Shown: positions 43,286 through 51,753 of the stretch, in pieces
How positions within the stretch are numbered: position 1 is the first letter of the stretch
Layout: each line of letters opens with the position of its first letter
NCBI GenBank assembly: GCA_900466605.1
Contig: UBMU01000028.1
Span: 79,227 to 143,226, forward strand
Direction of reading: 5' to 3'
From: Hyphomicrobiales bacterium
Lineage (GTDB): Bacteria; Pseudomonadota; Alphaproteobacteria; Rhizobiales; Rhizobiaceae
Length of the DNA: 64,000 nt
Program-made: the position numbers and the translations under genes
The notes under the pieces: generated by a model
What the model saw: the letters and a program-made list of their open reading frames with translations, nothing else
The model's database searches: none
Told to the model about the DNA's origin: nothing

Positions 43286-44215
43286 TTACGGATGGTTGGC
43301 AATAAAGCCTGCGACGTTTTCCTTAGTCGTCAGCGTCGCATCGAGAAGCTGCACCGGCGGAACCTTCTCGCCGGCGACAAGCTTGGCGGCATTTTCGACG
43401 GCATCGCGGCCCATCTTCTGGGTCTGCTGCGTCGCAGTGACATCGAAGACGCCCTTGCTGAGGGCTTCGAGCGCCGCGGTGTCACCGTCAAAGCCACCGA
43501 CCACGATCTTCTGTGAAGGGTTGGCGACCTTGATGGCCTGAGCCGCGCCAAGCGCAAGCGCGTCGGCCTGAGCAAAAACGATCGAAACATCAGGATTTGC
43601 CTGCAGCATGTTCTGCATGATCTGGAACCCTTCGTCCTGGCTCCAGATGTTCGAATACTGCTCGGCCACGACCTTTACATCCGGATTTGCCTTGAGAGAT
43701 TCAGCACAACCCTTGGAGCGGTCGACTTCAGGTGTCGTACCCTTCTGGCCATGGATGATGACCATCTTACCCTTGCCGCCGGCCTGCTTGAGAATGTAAT
43801 CGCAGACCCCCTTGGCGGAAGCGACGGAATCAGTGGCGAGGAAAGTGTCGCCAGGAGCGCCGTCCGCATTGCGGTCGACGTTGACAACTGGAACGCCGGC
43901 GCTCTTTGCCAGCTTGACTGGAACGGTGGCAGCAGCCGCGCCTGCGGGAATGTAGATCAGGGCGTCGATGTTCTGGGTCAAAAGGTCCTGGATCTGGTTG
44001 ACCTGGGTCGGTCCATCACCCTTAGCATCGACGGTGACGACTTCGATGCCACGCTTCTTGGCTTCTGCTTCGACCGACTGCTTGATCTGGTTGAAGAAGT
44101 TGGCCTGAAGGTTTGCAACGGCGAGGCCGAGCTTCTTCAGTTCAGCCGCATGAACGGGGCCGAGCGTAAGTCCGAGCAGTGCGGCAGACGCGAGCATGGT
44201 GCGCGCAATTTTCAT
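43286..44215 (-). CDS. Sugar ABC substrate-binding protein (RbsB-like)
   Basis: Periplasmic binding protein, 309 residues, with a cleavable signal peptide (MKIARTMLASAALLGLTLGP, cut after VHA). Mature features include LAVANLQANFFNQIKQSVEA, YIPAGAAAA, VNVDRNADG and VGGFDGDTAA. The start is ATG 44215 behind GGAGGAAG; the frame stays open far upstream across the permease gene, but only in antisense-like sequence. A stable hairpin precedes it. The ligand is probably the polyol or ketose used by the surrounding enzymes. Confidence 0.93.
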   Translation of the reverse strand: MKIARTMLASAALLGLTLGPVHAAELKKLGLAVANLQANFFNQIKQSVEAEAKKRGIEVVTVDAKGDGPTQVNQIQDLLTQNIDALIYIPAGAAAATVPVKLAKSAGVPVVNVDRNADGAPGDTFLATDSVASAKGVCDYILKQAGGKGKMVIIHGQKGTTPEVDRSKGCAESLKANPDVKVVAEQYSNIWSQDEGFQIMQNMLQANPDVSIVFAQADALALGAAQAIKVANPSQKIVVGGFDGDTAALEALSKGVFDVTATQQTQKMGRDAVENAAKLVAGEKVPPVQLLDATLTTKENVAGFIANHP

Positions 44216-44274
44216 TGTACTTCCTCCATTGTTAGATGAGACCCTCGGGTAGTTCCTCCCCCTCGGGGTATTGA

Positions 44275-44296
44275 TCCGCCCCATTTTCGGGGCGGA
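44275..44296 (-). other. Intercistronic hairpin before the binding-protein gene
   Basis: TCCGCCCC pairs perfectly with GGGGCGGA around a 6-base loop between the permease and binding-protein genes. No T tract follows in the direction of transcription. It probably separates mRNA decay of the two genes so that the binding protein is made in excess. Confidence 0.5.
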
Positions 44297-44331
44297 ATTT
44301 TCTGGGGCCGCGGGCAAGCGGACCCGATCGT

Positions 44332-45312
44332 TCAGGCTCGACGGCGGCGAACCGTCTCTGCGCCGACCGCAAGCACGATGACGATGCCAATGATCACCTG
44401 CTGGATGAACGGCGAGACGTTGAGGAGATTGAGACCGTTGCGCAGGACACCGATAATAAGCACGCCGATCAGTGTGCCGCCGATGCCGCCAGCGCCGCCG
44501 GAAAGCGAGGTCCCTCCGATAACAACCGCAGCGATGGTATCGAGCTCGTAACCGAGACCACTGGATGGCTGAACAGAGTCGAGACGCGCCGCAAGTACGA
44601 TGCCGGCAAGTCCTGCAAGAACAGCGCTCACAACGTATACGCCGATGGTTACGAGAGGGACGTTGATACCGGCGAGACGAGCCACTTCCGGGTTTCCGCC
44701 GACAGCGTAGAGCATGCGACCCTCGGAGCGGAAGTGGAGGAAGAGCCAGGCAACAACCACGACGGCAAGCATGAGAAACACTGTAGCAGTCAGCACGCCG
44801 AAATGACGATCGATCGCGAGCATCATGAACCAGTCCGGGAAGCCGACGATCTGTTGGCCATCCGTGATCATATTGGCGACGCCTCGCGCCGCCGACATCA
44901 TGGCCAGCGTTGCTATAAATGCCGGCACCCTGAATTGTGTCACAAGCAGTCCGACAATCAGTCCTGAAATAGCTGACGCAACAAGTCCAAAGACAATTCC
45001 GACTGGAAGCGGTAGGCCAGCGACATTTGCGGTCCAACCCATGACCATCATGGCCAGAGCCAGCACCGATCCGACCGACAAGTCGATGCCCCCGATCAGA
45101 ATGACGAAGGTCATGCCGACCGCCATGATGCCAAGCACGGTGATCTGATCGAGGATGTTGAGACCGTTTCGGACCGACAGAAACGCATCCGTGCTGAAGC
45201 TTAGAAAAATGCAAAGCGCGAGCAGTCCTACCAGTGGACCCGTGGCTCCCTTGAGCTTGCTCAGCCAGTTGCCGGACGAAAGCCGCTGTTCATTGATATC
45301 GAGCGCCACCAT
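44332..45312 (-). CDS. Sugar ABC permease (RbsC-like)
   Basis: A 326-residue inner-membrane permease with about ten hydrophobic segments. Family hallmarks are GMTFVILIGGIDLSVGSVLA near residue 66, FRSEGRMLYAVGGNPEVARL in the coupling loop and IGGTSLSGGAGGIGGTLIGV near the C terminus. GGGAGGAACG precedes the ATG. It is the first gene of the leftward operon and lies divergent from the transketolase genes, with two copies of the TGAAT-type palindrome in the 211-base promoter region. Confidence 0.94.
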   Translation of the reverse strand: MVALDINEQRLSSGNWLSKLKGATGPLVGLLALCIFLSFSTDAFLSVRNGLNILDQITVLGIMAVGMTFVILIGGIDLSVGSVLALAMMVMGWTANVAGLPLPVGIVFGLVASAISGLIVGLLVTQFRVPAFIATLAMMSAARGVANMITDGQQIVGFPDWFMMLAIDRHFGVLTATVFLMLAVVVVAWLFLHFRSEGRMLYAVGGNPEVARLAGINVPLVTIGVYVVSAVLAGLAGIVLAARLDSVQPSSGLGYELDTIAAVVIGGTSLSGGAGGIGGTLIGVLIIGVLRNGLNLLNVSPFIQQVIIGIVIVLAVGAETVRRRRA

Positions 45313-45357
45313 CGTTCCTCCCTAGATCTAGGTTGGTAGCCAATAATTGTTCAAGCT

Positions 45358-45371
45358 AGAATATTTATTCA
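45358..45371. promoter_or_regulatory. Candidate SorC-regulator operator, leftward promoter
   Basis: AGAAT-ATTT-ATTCA lies 46 bases before the permease start. It shares 13 of 14 bases with the site at 45498-45511. The two flank the divergent promoter region and are probably bound by the regulator at 48848-49798. Confidence 0.6.
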
Positions 45372-45497
45372 CGCTTGCTGGAAAATTCATTAACAAGATG
45401 ATACCGCGGTGTCAACAGGATTTGTTCAGGCCAGACGGAAGCCATCTTTCCGCAGGGGGCTTGACTAAACTGCGTGTTGTGCAAAAATATTGATGAC

Positions 45498-45511
45498 TGA
45501 ATATTTATTCA
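45498..45511. promoter_or_regulatory. Candidate SorC-regulator operator, rightward promoter
   Basis: TGAAT-ATTT-ATTCA is a 14-base palindrome with perfect arms and an ATTT spacer. It lies 12 bases before the transketolase start, overlapping the position expected for promoter or early transcript. A related palindrome precedes the regulator gene itself. Confidence 0.65.
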
Positions 45512-45523
45512 TGAGAGGAACCC

Positions 45524-46333
45524 ATGGACATCAAGGAACTTGAGCGCCGCGCTCGCGACATCCGATTGCGCGATCTTCAGGCGGTCTTTGAAGCGGGCGC
45601 TGGCCATATCGGCGGAGAGATGTCGGTCATCGACGTCCTGACGGCACTATACTTCCGTGTGCTGAAGATCTGGCCCGACCAGCCAAAGCATCCCGATCGG
45701 GACCGGTTTGTCCTTTCCAAGGGGCATACGGCGTGCGCTCTGTACGTCACTCTTGCAAAGCGTGGCTTCATTCCGGAAGAGGAAATTTCCACCTTCCTGA
45801 AGCCGCATTCGAGATTGAACGGCCACCCCAACTGCAACAAGGTTCCCGGTGTCGAGACCAACACCGGTCCACTCGGGCATGGACTGCCGGTCGCGGTTGG
45901 AATGGCAAAGGCTGCCAAGCTCTCCGGCGCGAAGTATCATACCTACGTTGTCACCGGCGACGGAGAGATGCAGGAGGGGTCCAACTGGGAGGCGATCATG
46001 GCGGCGGCCCAATTCAAACTGGATAACCTCACGCTGGTCATTGACCACAACAGGTTCCAGCAGGGTGCCGCGCTTGCCGACACAAACGACCTTGCGCCGT
46101 TGCGGCCGAAGCTGGAAGCCTTCGATTGGGAGGTCACCGAGATCAATGGAAACGATATGAGCGAGGTCGTCCCTGCCCTTGAACACCGCGGCTCACGGCC
46201 GCACTGCATCGTGGCTCACACCAACAAGGGTCACGGAATTTCGTTCATGCAGGACAGCGTCGACTGGCACCACAAGGTTCCCAGCAAGGAGCAGTACGAA
46301 ATCGCATTGAAAGAACTGTCGGAGGCACTGTGA
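45524..46333 (+). CDS. Transketolase, N-terminal subunit
   Basis: A 269-residue thiamine-diphosphate subunit. The ThDP/Mg motif GDGEMQEGSNWEAIMAAA ends in a conserved Asn region (IDHNRFQ). SKGHTACALY and TGPLGHGLPVAVGMAKA are transketolase hallmarks. It is paired with a separate C-terminal subunit, so the enzyme is heteromeric. Split transketolases next to an FGGY kinase are known as apulose-4-phosphate transketolase (AptA/AptB) in apiose pathways; a generic or tetrulose-specific transketolase is also possible. GAGAGGAAC precedes the start. Confidence 0.92.
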   Translation: MDIKELERRARDIRLRDLQAVFEAGAGHIGGEMSVIDVLTALYFRVLKIWPDQPKHPDRDRFVLSKGHTACALYVTLAKRGFIPEEEISTFLKPHSRLNGHPNCNKVPGVETNTGPLGHGLPVAVGMAKAAKLSGAKYHTYVVTGDGEMQEGSNWEAIMAAAQFKLDNLTLVIDHNRFQQGAALADTNDLAPLRPKLEAFDWEVTEINGNDMSEVVPALEHRGSRPHCIVAHTNKGHGISFMQDSVDWHHKVPSKEQYEIALKELSEAL

Positions 46334-47289
46334 TGAACGCGCCAGTAAACGCACCAAAGCTCTATGATTGCCGTGACGCGTTCGCTGCGACGCTTGAACG
46401 GCTGGCGGCCGAGAACGAAACGATCGTGGCGGTTTGCAATGACTCCGTAGGCTCCTCCAAGCTTGGCGGCTTCAAGTCAAAGTTTCCCGAGCGCCTGGTC
46501 AATGTCGGCATCGCCGAACAGAACATGGTCGGCGTCGGAGCTGGCCTCGCCAACGGTGGTCGTCTTCCTTACGTCTGTGGCGCATCGCCTTTCCTGACAG
46601 GACGGTCGCTCGAGCAGATCAAGGCTGACATCTCCTACTCGAATGCAAACGTGAAGTTGGTCGGGATCTCTTCCGGGATGGCCTATGGCGAACTCGGACC
46701 GACCCATCACTCGATCGAGGACTTTGCCTGGACACGCGTCCTGCCCAATCTTCCTGTGATCGCCCCTTGTGACCGCATTGAAACTGCCGCGGCTGTCGAG
46801 TGGGCAGCAACCTACGATGGACCGTGCTTCCTGCGCCTGTCGCGCGTCGGTGTTCCCGACCTTCTTCCGGAAGGACACAAGTTCGAGCTTGGCAAGGCAA
46901 ATCTCCTTCGTAACGGCTCGGACGTTACGCTGATTGCCAACGGCACACTTACCCATCGCATCGTAAAGGCTGCGGAGATTCTTGCAGAACGCGGCGTTAG
47001 CGCCAGGGTGCTCAACCTTGCAACGGTTCGCCCCATCGACGAGGACGCCATTGTCGCCGCGGCGAGAGAGACCGGCGCGATCGTAACAGCCGAAGAGCAT
47101 TCGATTTTTGGCGGGCTGGGCTCGGCCGTTGCAGAAGTGGTGGTCGATAACGCTCCAGTACCAATGAAGCGGCTTGGCGTTCCAGGCATCTACGCACCGA
47201 CGGGGTCGGCGGAATTCCTTCTCGACGAATTTGGCATGGCGCCGGTGGCGATCGCAGACGCGGCACAGGCGCTGATCAAACGCAAGTAG
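46333..47289 (+). CDS. Transketolase, C-terminal subunit
   Basis: A 318-residue protein containing the pyrimidine-binding and C-terminal domains of transketolase. VNVGIAEQNMVGVGAGLA holds the glutamate that activates thiamine diphosphate. GELGPTHHSIEDFAW provides the substrate-site histidines, and the C-terminal domain has RVLNLATVRPIDEDAI. The start ATG overlaps the stop of the N-terminal subunit by one base (TGATG), which couples their translation. It completes the enzyme. The product and substrate depend on the kinase that follows; AptB-like function is a reasonable but unproven proposal. Confidence 0.92.
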   Translation: MNAPVNAPKLYDCRDAFAATLERLAAENETIVAVCNDSVGSSKLGGFKSKFPERLVNVGIAEQNMVGVGAGLANGGRLPYVCGASPFLTGRSLEQIKADISYSNANVKLVGISSGMAYGELGPTHHSIEDFAWTRVLPNLPVIAPCDRIETAAAVEWAATYDGPCFLRLSRVGVPDLLPEGHKFELGKANLLRNGSDVTLIANGTLTHRIVKAAEILAERGVSARVLNLATVRPIDEDAIVAAARETGAIVTAEEHSIFGGLGSAVAEVVVDNAPVPMKRLGVPGIYAPTGSAEFLLDEFGMAPVAIADAAQALIKRK

Positions 47290-47307
47290 GCAGGAACTAG
47301 CTAGTCA

Positions 47308-47351
47308 GACCGGGACGCTTTTTTTTGCTGTCCCGGTCCTTTGATTTTTGG
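47308..47351 (+). terminator. Hairpin between the transketolase and kinase genes
   Basis: GACCGGGAC pairs with GTCCCGGTC around a 13-base T-rich loop and is followed by CTTTGATTTTTGG. It is a moderate intrinsic terminator or attenuator. The kinase ribosome binding site follows immediately, so read-through is probably normal. Confidence 0.5.
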
Positions 47352-47359
47352 AGGATAAG

Positions 47360-48826
47360 ATGCGGGCTATTCTGGCGATCGACCAGGGCACGACCAATTC
47401 GAAGGCAGTTCTCGTTTCCGAAAAAGGAGAGGTCGTCGCCAGGGGAGCCGCCCCTGTCGGTATCTCCTATCCAAAGCCCGGCTGGGTCGAACAAGACCCG
47501 CGTCGGCTCTATGCATCCGTTTGTGAAGCAATCAGCGTCTGCCTGAGTAGTGCGCCTGGCGTTGATATCGAGGCAGTCGCGATCTCAAACCAGCGCGAGT
47601 CGGTAACCGCCTGGGACGCCGAGACCGGAGACCCTCTCGGCCCGGTCTTGAGCTGGCAGTGCCGACGCACCGCCCCCGATTGCGAGCGTCTCATTGCAGA
47701 GGGCCACCTCGACCGTGTCCAGGCATTGACCGGCCTTCCCCTGGATCCGATGTTTCCCGGCCCGAAATTCAAATGGCTGCTCGACCGCGCCAATGCCGGC
47801 AAGGCCATCCGGCTCGGCACGATCGACAGTTGGCTCATACACTGCCTGACAGGCGGGCGCCGGCACGTTTGCGACGCCTCGAACGCGGCAAGAAGCCAGT
47901 TGTTCGACCTCCAGGAACAGCGATGGAGCCCAGAACTCGGAGAAATCTTCGGTGTCGACGTCGCCCTCCTCCCACAGGTACTCGACAGCTCGGCAGACTT
48001 CGGATCCACACTTGGTCTGCCGGGGGTTGCCGACGGCACTCCAATTAGAGCAGCGATTGGGGACAGCCATGCCGCGCTATTTGGGCATGGAGCGTTCAAA
48101 CCCGGTGATGGCAAGGTGACATTTGGAACGGGTTCATCGGTGATGACAACCCTTCCGCGTTTCATAGCCCCGCGCAACGGCGTCACCACCACGGTCGCCT
48201 GGCGCATCGAGGGAACGCCGACATTTGCTTTTGAAGGGAACATTCTGGTTTCCGCCGCAAGCCTGCCATGGATGGCGCAAATTCTCGGCCTTCCTGACGT
48301 CGCTGCCCTTGTCGACCTTGCCGCGACCGCAGAGCCAGAGGGACCAGGCTTCGTCCCCGCCTTCGTGGGACTGGGCGCCCCCTACTGGGAGCCCGACGCA
48401 CGCGCCCTGTTCTCGCAGATCAACTTCAGTACGACGCGTGCGCAGATGGCTCGCGCCGTAACCGATTCGATCGCATTCCAGGTTCATGACGTGATCGCCG
48501 CAATGCGTGCACAGAGCGGCGGGGAACTCGGCGCCCTTTCGGTCGATGGCGGGCCAAGCCAGAACCGCTTCCTGATGCAATGCGTCTCAAACCTCATTCA
48601 ACACGCCGTCATCCAGTGTGAGGCCCCGGAAGCGTCGGCATTGGGCGCCGCCTATCTGGCAGGGCTGTCGCTGGGGCTTTGGAGCGATCTGAAGGTTATC
48701 GAGGGACTGCCGCGCAATACCCAAGTGATTGCCCCGGAAGCCGTTGACCGCAAAGCATTGCTTAATACCTGGAATGACGCGCTCGCCCGCTCGACGGCAC
48801 GCCCAACACCAGCTAAAGGTGAATAA
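47360..48826 (+). CDS. FGGY-family carbohydrate kinase
   Basis: A 488-residue kinase of the glycerol/xylulose kinase family. The N-terminal phosphate motif AIDQGTTNSKAVL lies at residues 6-18, ISNQRESVTAWD in the glycerol-kinase-like substrate region, and GTGSSVMTT and SVDGGPSQNRFLMQ in the ATP-binding half. The start is ATG 47360 behind GGAGGAT. Context with a split transketolase suggests apulose kinase (ApuK-like) or a kinase of another ketose formed by the SDR enzymes. Its stop codon overlaps the palindromic operator of the following regulator gene. Confidence 0.9.
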   Translation: MRAILAIDQGTTNSKAVLVSEKGEVVARGAAPVGISYPKPGWVEQDPRRLYASVCEAISVCLSSAPGVDIEAVAISNQRESVTAWDAETGDPLGPVLSWQCRRTAPDCERLIAEGHLDRVQALTGLPLDPMFPGPKFKWLLDRANAGKAIRLGTIDSWLIHCLTGGRRHVCDASNAARSQLFDLQEQRWSPELGEIFGVDVALLPQVLDSSADFGSTLGLPGVADGTPIRAAIGDSHAALFGHGAFKPGDGKVTFGTGSSVMTTLPRFIAPRNGVTTTVAWRIEGTPTFAFEGNILVSAASLPWMAQILGLPDVAALVDLAATAEPEGPGFVPAFVGLGAPYWEPDARALFSQINFSTTRAQMARAVTDSIAFQVHDVIAAMRAQSGGELGALSVDGGPSQNRFLMQCVSNLIQHAVIQCEAPEASALGAAYLAGLSLGLWSDLKVIEGLPRNTQVIAPEAVDRKALLNTWNDALARSTARPTPAKGE

Positions 48827-48834
48827 AAATTCAC
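48819..48834. promoter_or_regulatory. Candidate autoregulatory operator before the SorC gene
   Basis: GTGAAT-AAAA-ATTCAC is a perfect palindrome with the same arms as the sites at 45358 and 45498. It overlaps the kinase stop codon and lies 14 bases before the regulator start. The spacing suggests autoregulation. Confidence 0.65.
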
Positions 48835-48847
48835 AACGGGATCAGCG

Positions 48848-49798
48848 ATGTCTCGCCTAAACGAACTCCGCCTCATTTCACGCGTTGCCCAGATGTATCA
48901 CATCGAGGGGCGGCGCCAGGCGGAGATCGCTCAGCACCTGCGGTTGTCGCAGGCGACGGTGTCGCGGATGTTGAAACGCGCCGAGGCCGAAGACATCGTC
49001 CGCACGAGCGTCATCCCGCCTGTGGGAACTTATAGCGAACTCGAGGGAGCTCTGAGGGAGAAATACGCCCTGCCCGAAGCCATTGTCGTGGAGTGCACCG
49101 AAGACCGCGACGGAGCAATCATGGCCCGCATCGGCGAGGCCGCCGCCCATCTTCTGGAGATCACGCTTTCGCCCGGTGAGATCATCGGGGTTTCAAGCTG
49201 GAGCCAGACCATTTTCAAGATGGTCGAAAACATCCATCCTCAAAAAAGTGCTCAGGCGAAGTACGTCGTCCAGACGCTAGGTGGAATGGGCGACCCCTCG
49301 GTGCAGACACACGCCACACAGCTTACCACTCGACTGGCAAGGCTGACAGGAGCGGAGCCAAAGCTACTTCCCGTCCAGGGCGTAACGTCGTCGCGCGAAG
49401 CTAAACTCCTGATGCAGGCAGATCCCTTTGTCCGTGAGACCATGGACCTCTTCGGGAGCATCACGCTTGCGATCGTCGGGATTGGCGCCGTCGAACCATC
49501 CGAGTTGCTTGCACGATCGGGAAACATCTTTTCCTCCCGAGAACTCGCCGACCTTGCGGAGGCCGGTGCCGTCGGCGACATCTCACTGCGGTTCTTCGAC
49601 AAAGATGGGAGACCCGTAAAGACGCCGCTCGACGAACGCGTCATCGGTTTTCCTTTGGAAGACCTTCGACGCGTGGACCGCGTGATCGCTCTGGCGGGCG
49701 GTGCAAAAAAAGCCGAAGCTATTGCAGGCGCGCTGAGAGTTGGTGTTATCGACACCCTGGTGACCGACAAGTTCACTGCCCAGCGCCTGATAGACTGA
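48848..49798 (+). CDS. SorC-family transcriptional regulator
   Basis: A 316-residue regulator. The N-terminal helix-turn-helix is at about residues 20-42 (RQAEIAQHLRLSQATVSRML) and the C-terminal sugar-phosphate sensing domain has GVSSWSQTIFKMV, VQTLGG and ALAGGAKKAEAIAGAL. It is paralogous to EryD at 3823-4758. It probably controls both the leftward transporter/SDR operon and the rightward transketolase/kinase operon through TGAAT-N4-ATTCA. The start is ATG 48848, although the site upstream (ACGGGATC) is weak. Confidence 0.92.
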   Translation: MSRLNELRLISRVAQMYHIEGRRQAEIAQHLRLSQATVSRMLKRAEAEDIVRTSVIPPVGTYSELEGALREKYALPEAIVVECTEDRDGAIMARIGEAAAHLLEITLSPGEIIGVSSWSQTIFKMVENIHPQKSAQAKYVVQTLGGMGDPSVQTHATQLTTRLARLTGAEPKLLPVQGVTSSREAKLLMQADPFVRETMDLFGSITLAIVGIGAVEPSELLARSGNIFSSRELADLAEAGAVGDISLRFFDKDGRPVKTPLDERVIGFPLEDLRRVDRVIALAGGAKKAEAIAGALRVGVIDTLVTDKFTAQRLID

Positions 49799-50277
49799 CG
49801 GGTCGCACATGCCTCGCCCGTCAACGATGAGCGAAGCACTCGTCGTCGCGACTTTAAACCCCTTTAATTTAGTAGCTTACGACCATTTTCTCCAGCTCCA
49901 CTGGAGGATGAGGTGAAGGAATTGGGCTTCCACGACCTCATATGCACGACGGTCCAGCGTCACACCGATTTCATCCAGAGCCTCATCGCCCGTTAGGCGG
50001 TATCCGCTTACGGATTGATCCCAAGCGCCTCAATCAAATGGGCGCCGAAACCCTTGCGAGATCGGCGATCCTCATCGCGTTCCCCGGCCACTTTCTCGAC
50101 AACCACGAGCAATCCTTGATGAAGGGCGATCACCGACCGACGGCTCGCCTTTTAGATTCCTAGGAATCCTCGTGGTTGCTAATACTCGGCTAGGATCTTG
50201 CTTCGAAGACTGGAAACACGTCTCACGCACTTGCGAGAGCTGCGGGTAGCGGTGCTTCTGGCGTGGAAACAGTCAGC
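49799..50277. other. Gene-free stretch after the regulator
   Basis: About 480 bases contain no convincing gene. A weak stem TGACGGG/CCCGTCA sits just past the regulator stop, and a 73-codon frame at 49942-50163 lacks a ribosome binding site and protein-like composition. Confidence 0.45.
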
Positions 50278-51003
50278 CTAGAATATCGCCGCCATAAACA
50301 ATATAGAGACGCCGAAAACCGGCAAGAATAGAAAGAGCACGATAGAGAGGGCGATCATGGATCGCGTTCTGGTCAAGCCGTTCATGTCCTGGAATGCGCT
50401 CCAAGCTGCAATCCCCCAGGCCAGCATGACTAAAATTGCCGCCAGGTTGGCAACCGATGTGAGTAGAACAAGTCCTTCCCTACCTTGGCTAATTTCTTTC
50501 ATCTCTACCCACAGGGAACGGAGATCGCCTTGGTGGGATTTGCCGGCCCAGAGAACTGAATCGACGTAGTCCGGAACGGTGATCCGCAGAATGCCAATTT
50601 GTACGATCATGCCGATACGCGCGATCATGGCGGTTACGGCGCTATAATATGTGACGACGGTGAATACGGCCAGGGGCGGCGCTCGCCAACCGACGACCCG
50701 CCATGCGACCACTGTGGCCAAGGAGATCAGACAAACATCAATTGAAAAACCTAAAATCGTGCCGACCGTGTCGTTGAGGATCTCATCAGGCTCGAAGCGC
50801 GCAATCAGCATCGACGTCGCGATCAGTATTCCAATTGTGATGCCCGCAAATAGCATCGACCGTTCGAACTCCGTCCTCGAGTTCATATTTCGCGCGCCAA
50901 CGAATTTCCTCGGGGAACTAAGAAGCTGCCCAAGGTCAACGAGATAGTTTGGAATGTGTGAAATCGCCCTCTCGATGATTTCGAGCATCTGAGGCCCCAA
51001 CAT
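50278..51003 (-). CDS. Integral membrane protein of unknown function
   Basis: A 241-residue protein with about five or six hydrophobic segments, beginning after a soluble N-terminal 55 residues. Segments include SMLFAGITIGILIATSMLI, ISLATVVAWRVVGW, YYSAVTAMIARIGMIVQIGI, VANLAAILVMLAWGIAAWSA and IVLFLFLPVFGVSILFMAAI. The pattern resembles Yip1-type membrane proteins, but I am not sure of the family. It is a single leftward gene without operon partners. GC content is lower than in the neighbouring operons. Confidence 0.72.
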   Translation of the reverse strand: MLGPQMLEIIERAISHIPNYLVDLGQLLSSPRKFVGARNMNSRTEFERSMLFAGITIGILIATSMLIARFEPDEILNDTVGTILGFSIDVCLISLATVVAWRVVGWRAPPLAVFTVVTYYSAVTAMIARIGMIVQIGILRITVPDYVDSVLWAGKSHQGDLRSLWVEMKEISQGREGLVLLTSVANLAAILVMLAWGIAAWSAFQDMNGLTRTRSMIALSIVLFLFLPVFGVSILFMAAIF

Positions 51004-51280
51004 CGTGCAGTTATCGCGCCCTCATTCTAGCGGCTTTCTCGGCTTTGGTCTTTCTGTTTGGGCACGCTCCTCCCCACAGCTGATGATCGCTTGCTTGGCT
51101 GTCTCCGGCACAACCCTTCGGACCGGCGCGTGCAACACTGGCAACATACCTTGGTTTTGCGGGCGGCGTGATTATAGCAGCCTGTCCCGTCGCGACCACG
51201 GGGCCTGAGGCATTCCACCAGACGCGGGGACAGGCTTGCCGCCGCATATCGTCATGCCGAGGAGGCTGAGGGACGCTTGG
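51004..51280. other. Gene-free stretch
   Basis: About 275 bases lie upstream of the membrane protein gene. Overlapping basic frames on the minus strand look non-coding. No RNA gene or repeat was recognised. Confidence 0.4.
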
Positions 51281-51595
51281 TTAGTGACGAGGTCCTAGAG
51301 GCAACGCGTCTACGACGTCATCACGGTCAGGAACAAAATACACCCTGTCGGCGCATGGAACGCCGACCTCCTCGGCTGCATCAATAAGTGCGAGTTTTGC
51401 GTCATCTGCCGGGAGCAATCCATCTGTAACCGCTGCGCAGACGGCAAGTGCGCGTTCAAAAGCCGGACCAAAACTCACCGGCCACCTGTCGGCCAATAAG
51501 GCCGACGCTTCAGCCGTTCCTTTTACGTCAATGGGTAGCGGAAAGCCGGGTAGCCAAATCTCTAGACCGAAGGTCCAATCGCCCGTTGAAAACAT
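51281..51595 (-). CDS. DUF982 protein
   Basis: A 104-residue protein matching the DUF982 pattern that is almost confined to rhizobia. GTAEASALLADRWPVSFGPA is followed by a cysteine-containing helix (ALAVCAAVTDGLLPADDAKL) and a final helix AALIDAAEEVGV-like. The function of the family is unknown to me. The start is the ATG ending at 51595, with GGGGAGGAG upstream. It is a solitary gene and mainly useful as a taxonomic marker. Confidence 0.8.
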   Translation of the reverse strand: MFSTGDWTFGLEIWLPGFPLPIDVKGTAEASALLADRWPVSFGPAFERALAVCAAVTDGLLPADDAKLALIDAAEEVGVPCADRVYFVPDRDDVVDALPLGPRH

Positions 51596-51753
51596 GTGCG
51601 TGCTCCTCCCCCGAGTCGCCCAGTTCGAGATTCTCTTCAGAAAAAGGCGCTTTTAAGTTTTGATGCGTCAGGAGAGTTGAGGCACGTGTGGATGCGCCGA
51701 TCCGGGCCTTAGACTAAAACCGGTCGAATCCGGTGAGATTGGGCCGGTCCCTG

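Noticed and set aside
44216..45214. Upstream extension of the binding-protein frame into a 642-codon protein
   Set aside because: The extension runs through the permease gene in another frame on the same strand and has Arg/Ser/Cys-rich shadow composition; a clear signal peptide and ribosome site mark the start at 44215.
47308..47351. Operon end between transketolase and kinase
   Set aside because: The T run is interrupted and the kinase ribosome site follows at once; the hairpin is more likely an attenuator within one unit.
49942..50163. 73-codon rightward frame
   Set aside because: No ribosome binding site, unusual Pro/His/Arg composition and no recognised domain.
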